NCBI GenBank assembly: GCA_020746105.1
Contig: CM036622.1
Span: forward strand, 43,687,477 to 43,751,476
DNA: 64,000 bases
Direction of reading: 5' to 3'
From: Trogon surrucura
Lineage: Eukaryota; Chordata; Aves; Trogoniformes; Trogonidae
Part shown: piece after piece, positions 1-10,385 of the stretch
Layout of the letters: each line of letters starts with the position of its first letter
Numbering within the stretch: the first letter of the stretch is position 1
Notes under the pieces: generated by a model
Told to the model about the DNA's origin: nothing
Database searches by the model: none
What the model saw: only the letters and a program-made list of their open reading frames with translations
Position numbers and translations under genes: made by a program

Positions 1-1877
1 TCCAACCTTAAAATCCTAACTTAGTATACTAGCATATAATACAAGGAAAATGTACAGTGTCAATACAAGGTATCCGCTAAGCTGATTCTACATCTTCTGC
101 TACCTATTTGTGCCTTGCAGGTTTTCTGTAGATTATGCTATAAGCATAGTCCTAATCCAAATCCCAGCCTGTCTCATGATTAAATCCAGGGGGATATTCC
201 CCACAATGACAGTGACTGTAATACATTAATTTGTGTCTGTCAGGTCTTGTCCTCTTTTTGAGTTTGAGGGGTCTTGCAGAATTCTATTATAAAAGGAGTC
301 CTTAGAGTTTACATAAACTATCCACTAACCCACCACAGCCTAACTTTACTTTTATCAGGAAAAACACTCCTCAGTCAAGACCATGATATTTCCAAAACAA
401 TTTTTCTTTCTAACTCGGCGTGATAGGTGTCCTTGGACAATATATAGGATTCTTTCTGTTTTGATTTTGGAGACAGGATCAAGAGAAAACTCAGTCCCCT
501 GGTCACCTGGCAGTGTCCTTTCCTCTCAGGGGTAACAAGAATCTTGAAGAGGCGTGTGGAAAATGTTGCAATCTTGGATTGTAATAATAAGGTTTCAAAT
601 TTTCAATCAAGATCTTGAGATGGTTGAAGAGGAATCTGTCCTGGCAACCATGACCATGTGTTCTCTTGGAGGTATCCCTGTCTTAGTGACAAACAAGGAG
701 CAAATTTCACTGATGACATGGAACACAGCAAAGGCTAGGAAAATACTTACATGCTAAAAAATTGCCAAGAGAAAAAATGTCACAGGTAATTCTGATATTC
801 TTGTAAACCAGCTACTTATATCCAGGGTGAGGGGGAACAGGAGAGATGTATCTTCCTGATGTATTGTACCATGCTTTCTTATTTCTGAAAAAAAAAAGTC
901 TGCTTTGTTTGTTTCCTGGTCTCTATGAGCTGTCAATGGAGTGGTTCCCCTTCACACAATCCAGCATGGTTCTCAGTATTTAATCCTACCACTGACTGCC
1001 GGAAAATTAAGTTGAGAAGTTCTTTTGGGCAGCAGAGTGCAGTGCCAGAATTTTTCCACTTCTTTGTGCCTTGCATGTTCCTTCCCGACTGTAACTCAGC
1101 ACTGCCCACAAAGGTAAGGAGACAGACATCACTGCTTTGGCATTCCGAGTACCTCCAGGAGTCAGAAACTCATTGTTTATGTTACTTGATTGTCAAGTCC
1201 TGTTATGCTCCAGGGAAGTTTTCTTGCATCTCTGTTTATTGGCCATGGATTCCATCACAGTGGGGAAGAAAATGGGCCAAGTTCAAGCAAAGAGAATTCT
1301 TATCTCCTGCAGACTGTCTCTGTTGGGGTGGGGGAGGGGGCGGTGGCAGCTTTCAATGGTCTCTACTGTAGCAGAGAGAGTTTCTCCTTATTGGTGTCAT
1401 CTGGATTTCAATTAAATTGACATTCTTCATCTGGAAAATTCAAGTGCAAACTTCCAGCTACTTTGGCTTGTGTTACCGTAGACATGGCTGGAGAGGTAAT
1501 CCTATAGATGTCTGTGGCTGTAATTTCAATGCTGTTGCTAAATTAGGGCTATTCTAAATTTTATTCAGCATTTAAGGAGATGAATGAATTGAGATTTAAA
1601 CTTATGTTAGTCGTGGGTGCTGTTCAGTGTGGATATTTTGCGCACAGTGTCTGCTTATACCGAGGTCAGTATTTTGTGACAAAGGCAAACTTTCCAGCTC
1701 CAGTGGAAAAGAATAATGAGAAAAATAATATGGAATGAAAGTGGAAACCAGCTAGAGAGTAGAAACAATGCTTGATGAAGTAGATCCTATGTTTCAATAG
1801 CATTCTAGACCTGGATCCTCACCCAGTCTGAAGGCATCCTCTCACAATGACCAGCCTCGACTCCACCTGTCCCATAG
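1..1877. other. No gene recognised; unique AT-rich sequence
   Basis: I see no conserved protein, RNA gene or familiar repeat in this stretch. Several short open frames overlap one another around 925-1420, the longest about 148 codons, but they share the same bases in different frames and show no domain, so I treat them as chance. The only notable local feature is a G-rich run at 1325-1346, listed separately. Confidence 0.6.
1325..1346 (+). other. G-rich run, possible G-quadruplex
   Basis: Runs of four, five and five G separated by single bases, followed by GG and more G pairs, lie on the plus strand. This matches the general pattern that can fold into a G-quadruplex. There is no promoter or gene beside it, so any role is unknown. 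Confidence 0.35.
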
Positions 1878-1950
1878 GCTTATCGCACATCCTGGGGCAG
1901 GGAGAGTTTAAAGGGATGATTGTCCCATAGCCCCATAGGATGCGATAAGC
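1878..1950. repeat. Inverted repeat able to form a hairpin
   Basis: The ten bases GCTTATCGCA at 1878-1887 are exactly complementary in reverse to TGCGATAAGC at 1941-1950. Pairing can continue inward with a small bulge (TCCTGGGG against CCCCATAGGA), enclosing a loop of roughly 30 bases. The word CCCATAG also occurs beside both arms. It could be the remnant of a small palindromic mobile element or a chance hairpin; I do not recognise a family. Confidence 0.5.
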
Positions 1951-1995
1951 ACCACACTGACCATTCTGAAGCCATTACAGAAGGCATGAGAATCA

Positions 1996-2147
1996 GTCAT
2001 AGAATCATGAAGTCATTTCAGCTGGAAAAGGCCCTTTAAGATCATCAAGTCCCAATCATTAACCTAACACTGCCAGTGCACCCACTAAAACACATCCCTA
2101 AGCACCTCATCTATGTGTCTGTTAAATACCTCCCCACCACATCCTGG
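1996..2147 (-). mobile_element. CR1 LINE, 3'-end fragment
   Basis: Read on the minus strand, this is the last ~140 bases of a CR1 element. The near-tail sequence (TCATAGAATCAT, then CTGGAAAAGGCCCTTTAAGATCATC, then the variant of AACACTGCCA... and TAAATACCTCC) follows the order of the avian CR1 subfamily also seen at 10057-10385. It is strongly 5'-truncated, as most CR1 copies are. It contains no coding sequence. Confidence 0.8.
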
Positions 2148-2151
2148 GTCA

Positions 2152-2194
2152 GAGAATCACAGAATTGCCCAGATTGGAAAAGACCTTTAAGATA
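2152..2194 (-). mobile_element. CR1 LINE, very short 3' tail
   Basis: A 43-base CR1 tail (AGAATCACAGAATTGCCC, then GATTGGAAAAGACCTTTAAG) lies immediately beyond the preceding CR1 fragment and in the same orientation. It starts again from the 3' end of the element, so it is a separate insertion or a local duplication rather than a continuation of its neighbour. Confidence 0.65.
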
Positions 2195-2885
2195 AGGGTC
2201 TTCACATTTCTAATGGGTGTCCTCCTTTCTAGACTTTAAAATTGGGAAATGGACTGTCTTTAATTAAATGGGTGTTTAGATAATTTGACTACTGTGCTTC
2301 AGCTGGAGCAGACTCTTAACTCTTAGACATTTGGACTCCAATGGTTTCGGAAAAGCTAATGGCCAAACAGGGGTGCTCACAAATTTAGGCAGCAGCTTAG
2401 CAGTGCCTTGGGTGCATGTGGTCAAGTAACAAGGCAGCTAAAAGCCCAAGTATTTCTGAAGTCATGTGTCTATGGGTTTTGAAAAAGTTGACTCCTTCCT
2501 TTACTTTTGGAAATGATCTCACATATGGAAAATACTTCTCTGACTTCACCAGAAATTTGTAACAATCCCTGACTTATAAAAATGGTTCTTCAGCATTTCC
2601 CCTTGTCCCTACCTTGTCCAGAGCTTTGCCCCGGGAACTGGTATCTTCTGAATCCTATAAAATTGAGACCATGATATGTGCAGAATTCTTAAGAGAAAAT
2701 TCCAAGTATCACTTCTTTGCTGTTTTCTAAGAATGCAGAGATTACTTCATTGGTTCATTTTGCTTCTTCCCTTTACTTTTTTTCAAAGACTGGTGCATGT
2801 TTAAAAAAATCCAATACTTTTGTTCCAAATTGATCTAGTAGAAATGTGTGCAGAGATCAGTGCATAAAATCATGTAATAGAATTA
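2195..2885. other. No gene or repeat recognised
   Basis: About 690 bases of unique-looking AT-rich sequence with no long open frame, no recognisable repeat tail and no RNA gene. Confidence 0.6.
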
Positions 2886-2950
2886 GAGAATCATAGAATT
2901 GTAGAATCACAGAATTACAGAATCATTAAGATTGGAAAAGAAGTCCAATC
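2886..2950 (-). mobile_element. CR1 LINE 3' tail, minus orientation
   Basis: A tail repeat in the form AGAATCATAGAATTGTAGAATCACAG is followed by AAGATTGGAAAAGAAGTCCAATC, the start of a CR1 3' untranslated region read on the minus strand. It is cut off after about 65 bases, next to a plus-strand CR1 that begins at about 2965. Confidence 0.65.
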
Positions 2951-2964
2951 AAAAAATCTCCACA

Positions 2965-3177
2965 GAAACTTCTTCTCAGTGAGGGTGACGGAACACTGGA
3001 ACGGGCTGCCCAGAGAGGTTGTGAAGTCTCCTTCTCTGGAGACATTCAAGACCCGCCTGGACACGTTCCTGTGTAGCATAATCTAGGCATTCCTGCTCTG
3101 GCAGGGGGATTGGACTTGATGATCTTTCGAGGTCCCTTCCAATCCCTAACATTCTATGATTCTATGATTCTATGATC
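2965..3177 (+). mobile_element. CR1 LINE, 3' end of ORF2 plus 3' UTR
   Basis: The segment encodes the last part of the CR1 reverse-transcriptase ORF ([24 protein letters not shown]-like reading), then the short 3' UTR (GGACTTGATGATCTTTCGAGG) and the tail ATTCTATGATTCTATGATTC. It is 5'-truncated to about 213 bases. It closely matches the CR1 at 51300-51772 and the minus-strand copy at 23012-23527, so all three belong to one subfamily. Confidence 0.9.
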
Positions 3178-6100
3178 CAGTAGTTTAGTCATTGATATCA
3201 TGAAGAAAAATTTGTCAGCTCATAGAATACAACTGTTCAAGTGCATGCTTTAAACTGGTAACTGGTGTACTGGGTTAACTCAGCCAGCAATGAACAAAAC
3301 AGCTATACTTGTGTACGGGCACACTCCTGGAAACTCAGTTGAGGGATGAGAAAGACCTTTGGGTGTAACTTGCTCTACTGTATGAATCAGTGCTCCAAAA
3401 CCCTGAGCTCAGGACTAACTAAACACTCAGCCAAGTCCCAAAGGGCTACAAAGAACGTGTCTCTGAGGCATGACTTGAAATTGCATTGGGTCCCAGTGAC
3501 TGCTCTGTGCAAGGGCAGTAGGATTCTCCAGCCCTGGCTCACCAGAACTGTTCCCCTGCTGAATCCCAGCTGTTCCCTAGGGTACAAGAGCTGGGAACAA
3601 CTAAGCAAAGGGAGATCTTACCAGGTTGCCAGGAGATACGTGGGCAGAAGGAAGGATTTCTCTAATCCTCTATTACGTGGAGCTTTTCTTTCTGTCAGAG
3701 AGCAGAAGGAGGAGTGTTTATGGGAGGGAATAAAGAGTATATGGAGCTGAAGGCAGTTGGGAAGGCATGTCAATGTAAAAGACAAGTCTGGGTGAGTGAG
3801 TACAACAGCAGCCTGTGCATTGCCAGAATTTTCTCCTCTGGATGGACAGATCAAACCAGGGAAATTACTGGCTCTACTGTCAATCTGAATTACAGTCAGT
3901 GAATAGAGGGATAGGATTAAAAATACACATAGCCGCTAGGAGATAAACATCCTTGATATCTAAAGAGGTTGGGTATTCCGCAGCACACAAACACATCTTG
4001 GTCTTTCCCATGGGACTGAAAGGGGTCTTCCAGGTTGGGTCCAGTGCCCAGCCATAACAGCAATCAGCTGTGTAGTCCTGTTTATAAAATTATCAAATTT
4101 TAAGTTATCATTTTCAGATCAGTTAGGTTTTGTGTCTCCTACTTGTTGGTAGTTGCAGGATGGTTAGAAACCAGCTTCTAATTTCCAAGCTGTTCAGTTG
4201 GAGTTACATGGAACAGAGTCTTGCTATATTTTCTCTAAGGATTTATGTCATCAGTGAACAGAAGGGGCAGGGGTTTGGTTTGGAAATTGTGAATGAACTG
4301 AATCTATTCTGTAAGGAAGGTTGACGGCTTTGCACTCAGCCAGACACTGAGAAGGCTTGCAGGTGTAATATACACAATATCCTGGCAATGGGAAGCGATA
4401 TATGACATCTCTTAGTTATCTAAGGTGGCTTGGCCCTTGAGGCATTAAAAGTAGCTGCCTAGGGATCTCAGGCACTTAGCACACAGAAACATAACTTGAC
4501 CCAAAGCTCAGCCAAGACTACAAAACCTTAATTTGGTCAGCTCAGCAAGAGGGCAGTTGGATCTATGGAGGCAGATCTCTGTCAAAGGCAGAACTACAGC
4601 AGTGACTGGTGATGATCTGATGCTTGTCTTCGTCTTTGTTCCTCTTTATCATGCAACTTTCCCGTTACTTGGTGACACATGGCTGTGGACATCTGTGCTA
4701 TTGCCTAAATGCAAGCCTGTGTGCAAGCATTAACCTGTTTCACACTCTGATTTTTTAAACCCAAGCTCACGTTCATTTTAGAGCCTTTGGAAGAGACCAG
4801 AGTGTGATCTGGGTGGGGAGGTTGGACAGCTGCTTGATTTTACCTGTTAGCTTGTGGCAAGGTACAGCCCTCTTGCACTGTGGATGGGACAGATCCTGCT
4901 GCTATTATGGTTGTCCGGATGATCCTCTAACTGCATGGCCAGCTTGTGGCAAAACGATGTCCCTGCATCAGAGGGAGAAGCTGTCTGATGCCTTTGTTAG
5001 AAGTACTTCACGTTCACCTAAGGGAAGAAGGTGTGGGATTTGCAGACACAGTGTAACAGGTACTGGTGCCCTCTTTGGCAGAGATTTTGAGAGATGGCAG
5101 TACAGTGCTTTTTACTGTTTCATTTGGACATAACCTGAGCCAACATCTTTGTGCTGCTGTATGCAGAGCACACAGGGAGATGGGATTGTGTACCTTCGGT
5201 ACTTGGACATAGGGCTGCCCCACTGCCAGGACTGTTCAGCCTCTGGTTTGGGATAGCAGCTGCTGGTGTTCCTCAGTGATCTGTGTGAGCAGCTGCATTG
5301 AACCACAGATTTTCCGGGAGTGAAGAAGATTTTGGCCCATGATAGTAACTCTGGTGAATGTGGTGTACGGTCCTAGAATGAATGTTAAAATTTCCTGCCA
5401 ACCTCTCAAAAGAGCATGAGGCCATTTCCATTCCTAATTAGCTCTGTATACATTGAATTTGCTTGAGTCTCCACAGAGAGCAGGGCAGCCCTCGGAGCTG
5501 TTCTGCTCGTGGCCCAGGTGCCGACCAACATCTCTGCTGTCTTAGTCCTGCCTCAGCTGAAGTCAGATACCATGTCAGTAAATATGTGTTTATTGCTTTG
5601 CAGAGAGCACTACCCATATATACACACGCATTTGTTTTTGTATTGTACACGTATGAAATTCTTCTTTTCCAAGGACAGAGTTGTAAGTAGAAATAATGTC
5701 TGGAAGCAGATGGGCTGAGCAGCCTTTGATGAGCAAATGTTTACTGTTAGCTTCAGCAACAAGAGCAGTCACCAGTTAGGGCAAGCACCACTACATTTCA
5801 ATGATGACGGGGTTTAGTATTTCTTTGTACAGAAAAAGAATGGGTTGACTGAACTTTAAAATCTAGTATTGTGCAAAAGTTTTATCTGTATAGTCATGTT
5901 TCTTTTACTGGTCTAGAGAAAAAAGAAGTCAGATGCATGCAAGCTTTCAAGTGACTCCGAAGCATTTGTTAGGGTTTGATTTGATTATACACCCTCTTAA
6001 ATGTCTAGTGGTGTCAGTTTTGTTTCTTTAGGCGTCTTTTAGTTTATTCTCTTCAGATCTGGATGTTAATATTACTTTCTGAATGGGACACGGCCTTGTA

Positions 6101-9100
6101 GCAGGTGGAAAACTATTTCCTTTGGGAACGGAATAGGTAGCACAAAGCAAACTCTGTATATAAGGAATAGTTTAGCTGAGAAACAAGGTCAAAATCATGG
6201 TGTGGAGTCACTGCAGTAGATGAAAAGATACCAGACCTGTGGGGAAGGGTCCAATGGCTTGAGTCCAACCCGTCCCCGAGAATCAGCTCCTTAGCCCTAC
6301 TCTGCAGGTGGGAAACTGAAAGAGACGTCAAGTTTCATTGCTGTTTCATTAGCTCAAAGTCTTATTTAGAGAAGTAGGTCTCTATCTTATCATGAGAAAT
6401 TTTCAGTACGTTGCTAGAGATCCAGTTACGGTTATGCCTGTTCATTCTCCTCTATATTAATCCTGCCAAAAAAAATGTAATTGGGTTAGTCAAGTGTGAT
6501 TTACTTTTTACAACTCAATTCCATATTGGCTCACAGGATTTCTGTGGTATGTTACAGCATGTACACTCAGAGGATTCCCAAATATAATTTCTAACATATA
6601 AGTTCAGTCCTACAACAGAAATCTCTCTGAAGAAAATTTCCTGATTTTGTTTGGTACTAAATGTGAAATAGAAAGGAAAATTCTTGCTTTAGAGATTTTT
6701 TTAAGTCTACCCATTCTATAACTCTGAGAGGATTAAAACATCTCACTAGATGTGGGGGTTTTTTTTAAGTTTGCAGCAGTTAATATATAATCTTGATAAA
6801 AGGAAATGCAGATTCATTTTGGTTGTATTAACATTTTGGACACTTGTAAATTCTAAGTCCATGTATTCTTTGATATTCTACTGACCGTGGAGGTGCTAGG
6901 AGGTGATATTTCTGATGTGAAGTTGTTCAAGAATGAAACCCATGACTGGGTCTCCTTGCTTACCACGTGCTCTGTGCCATCTTTGCGCTTTTTGGGATGG
7001 CAACACAAGCAGGGATGAGCCTACAAATGTTCCAGCTTTGTGGGGGAACATTTTACTTGCAGACTCTTCTCATAACTTTTTTTTGATTTGATAAGTTCAT
7101 TGATAGTAGCAATACACCTATGAACTCCTACAGCTACTTCCTACAGGAGAGGAGGTGGAAAGAAAGAGTGAACGAGAGGACAGTACATACATGGTGCTTG
7201 CCTCTGCATATTCACCTTCTCTTCAGATGAGACTGATTTGCTGCCTCTCAGGTCCTGTGCATTGGTCCAGCACTGTTCTCCCCCTTGGACCGTGCCTCAG
7301 GTGCAACACGGAGGTGGGTGCAGTATTTCGGTGGGCTGGCCTCCAGGCAGCCGGCCAGCCAGATTTCCTGTCCCTGCCTCCAGGATTTGTGCTATCTTGG
7401 AGGTGCAAACCAACTGGAAATCCTGCCTATAGGATCAATGGAGAATTATTCCATGCTGTGCAGAGAAGGGAGCTCACCCATGGTTCAGAGGACCTGCAGT
7501 GAGCTCTGGCTGCTGGACCTGCCCAGCGGGCTGATTTCACCTCGCTGGTAGAGACCCCTCTGAAGGATTAACCCACCTTTGTTCCTGCTCTCTGGACATA
7601 TTTAGCTGTTGCTGGAGGTCTAGCTGCCCCAGATAAAAAGATCACAAGCTCACATTGTTCTTAACTAGCAGCGTTTCTCTGTAACTCTCTAATTCAAAGC
7701 AGGCTTTGCTCACTTTTGTGCTCTCTTTACAAGCCACGATGATGATAGGATTTCCGAAATCAAAGCTGAGTGCTGAACTGAATTAAGAGAGAAAAAGCCA
7801 CACTGCCTGGTTTGGGAGAGCAGAGGATAATTGTGGAGGATCCTCCCAGCTGGTTTGGCAGCAATGGTGGGGGAATGGTTTTCTTCTATCAAACTTGTTT
7901 TATTTTTATTGAAAAATAAACATTTTCTGGGCATCAGATGGCAATTACTCACTCTGCCCCTCCAGGGATGAGGTCGCACCAACCGCACATCACAGAGGAA
8001 GGCAAAACTTTCCCATTTAGATTAAAATTTACATCAAACAAAGCAAACATCAATGAAGAAGCTTGGTGTTTGTTCCTCTCAAGACTGACTCACACTATTT
8101 CTCTAAACACTAAGCCTGTATTAACACATTGAGCTTTGAACTTTGATTTGACGGATAAACTGTTCTTCAACTTTTTTTCCCCAGTATTGCAATAAGGCTT
8201 ATTCCATGCTCCTTTACCACCTTCTTTGCAGGAAAATATGTCAGCTGGGGCAGACCAACTCATTCAATAACTCCAAGTACAGTATTACAAAAAGTTAATT
8301 ACACGGTATAGTAAACTTATTAAAAAATAACTGATTATTAGCTAAAGTCACTCACCTGGCAGGACATAACAAAAAGGGTAACTAAATAAGCTATTTGAAA
8401 ATGAACGTGGTATTAAGCCTAGAGGAACAGTTATCTTGTGGACTGATCTAAACTTAAACTTCACAGCTCTGCACACAGACAGGGTGATCACCAAGTCAGA
8501 AAGATAAAATTTTCTCAGGTCCTTAAGGTTATCCTTCCTAAATGTCTTCAACTAACACTGAAAACAATCAAGTGGTACCAAAAGGTACATTAAAAACCAA
8601 AGGTTTCCGCGAAGTTACAGTTGTCCCATTAACAATTGTTTCCTGCTTCACAGGGACAAAGTAGAACAGTTTAAATGCCGCTTTGACTGACTTGCTAATG
8701 CTGACTAAGTAGTAGTTACCACCTCATTTTTAATTGTGCTTTTGTTAATTAACTCCCACAACTAAAGAAAACAGAAATTCAACAGGAGGAAATATGGGTT
8801 CTTAAGTTATTAAATGTTGTACCTCTGTGAAATATGGTTGAGAAATATGGTTCTAATACTTGGTTTTGCATTTAGTAGTTCTTTATTAAGCTTTGAGAAC
8901 TGAAGAAATCTTCTTTGACATATCTAGCCAGGATAAACCGATTTTAAATGTTGTTGAAAATAACAGGGAAGGAGAAATATCATCTGCGTGTTAGATGTAA
9001 AACGATGAGTGCAGAATTGTGGCCTGTTAAAGTCAGTGGAAATTTAGACTTATGCTGGCTTATGACCAAGGTCTGTGACCTCTGATGGCACAGTGGGCTT

Positions 9101-10056
9101 CCCAGCAACTGCAGGCAGAAGCCAATCTCTGCCTTTTCATCTGTTCCATTTGTCCTGCCGGGGAAGCCGCTCCTCATTTGTACAGGGGCAACTGCTTGGG
9201 GTCCGTCTCTGAACAGGTATCACTCGCATGTGGGGCAGAGGGACAGATGGGGCAGATGGGGGGATGTTGTGAGGCATCCCAGCCTGGGGCAGTGTCCATC
9301 AAGGAGCAAGTTCTGCCACGGACTGTGCCCAGCTCACCGCTATCTGCTGTGTCAGCCATCAGTGACATCTTTGGTCGTTCATGCAGAGTCACCACAAGGA
9401 CCTGGGTACAGCTTCAGTTCAGGTTTTCTGGTGCAGTGCACGTGTTTATGAAATCTGAAACTAGAGACCTGAAACCTATTAAACCCTTAAACAGAAAAAC
9501 ATAAATGATCTAAACTGTCTGATTAAGAGACCAACTTTATTTTATTTTATTTTGATGATCAGGCAGGTGGATTGTCCTATTTATTATTGAGGATGCCAAA
9601 TCTATAGCCCTGCAGATTCCCAGGAGTGAGGTGTGATGCTGAGTACACAGTGGTGACTCCATGCATACACGTACTTTGGCTGTTTGGGTTTAGCACTGTT
9701 TTATTTTATTATGATTTAATGAAGGTTCTCCAGAAACATTTGAACAGTGGATGAATAGGATTGGCTTTTCTATCAATATTAAAAAGTATATTAAAATTAT
9801 GCTTGGAAAGCACATACTCAACAGTCATTAGTGAAATTCTCTTCCAGTAAGTTTTTCCAGCTTTCTCCATGGCAAAAGACACCTGTTTACTTCCACATTC
9901 TTCAAATTCCAATGTTTATTTCCTCTGTATATTAGTGATTTTTTTAATCAAAAGTATTTCTGGTTTAGGTTGTAAGCTTAAGTGCTATTTGTGCTCTGTG
10001 TGTATTACATGTATGTGTCTCTCTGAGAAAAATTTAAATCTACATCAGCTTACCTT
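3178..10056. other. Long stretch with no gene recognised
   Basis: Nearly 7 kb without a recognisable repeat, RNA gene or conserved protein. The longest open frames (3346-3750, 134 codons; 9085-9504, 139 codons) have no recognisable domain and overlap open frames on other strands. A somewhat more GC-rich patch lies at about 7240-7560 but holds only overlapping short frames. It may contain ancient repeats or conserved non-coding elements that I cannot identify by eye. Confidence 0.5.
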
Positions 10057-10385
10057 TAGAATCGTAGGATCATTTAGGTTGGAAAAGACTTTTAAGATCA
10101 TTGAGACCAACCGTTAGCCTAGCAATGCCAGGTCCACAAGTAAACCATGTCCCTAAGCACCACATCTACACGTCTTTAAAATACCTCCAGGGATGGTGAC
10201 TCAAGCACTTTCCAGGGCAACCTGTTCCAGTGCTTGATAACACTTTTGGTGAAGAATTTTTTCCTAATACCCAATCTAAATCTTCCCTGATGCAACTGGA
10301 GGCCATTTCCTCTTGTCCTATCACTTGTTACTTGGGACAGGAGACAGACTCACATATTGCTATAACCTCCTTTCAGGTTGCACTC
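10057..10385 (-). mobile_element. CR1 LINE, 3'-end fragment (~330 bp)
   Basis: Read on the minus strand, the order of landmarks is that of an avian CR1 3' end: tail ATCGTAGGATCATTTAGG, GTTGGAAAAGACTTTTAAGA, CCATGTCCCTAAGCACCACA, CTACACGTCTTTAAAATACC, then the C-terminal coding region (CCTCTTGTCCTATCACTTGT on the plus strand corresponds to the conserved DR..GNG segment). It is the same subfamily as 1996-2147 but longer. The reading frame is broken, so it is an old copy. Confidence 0.88.

Noticed and set aside
9085-9504. 139-codon open frame in a mildly GC-rich patch
   Set aside because: Overlapping frames on both strands are also open, and no motif is recognised.
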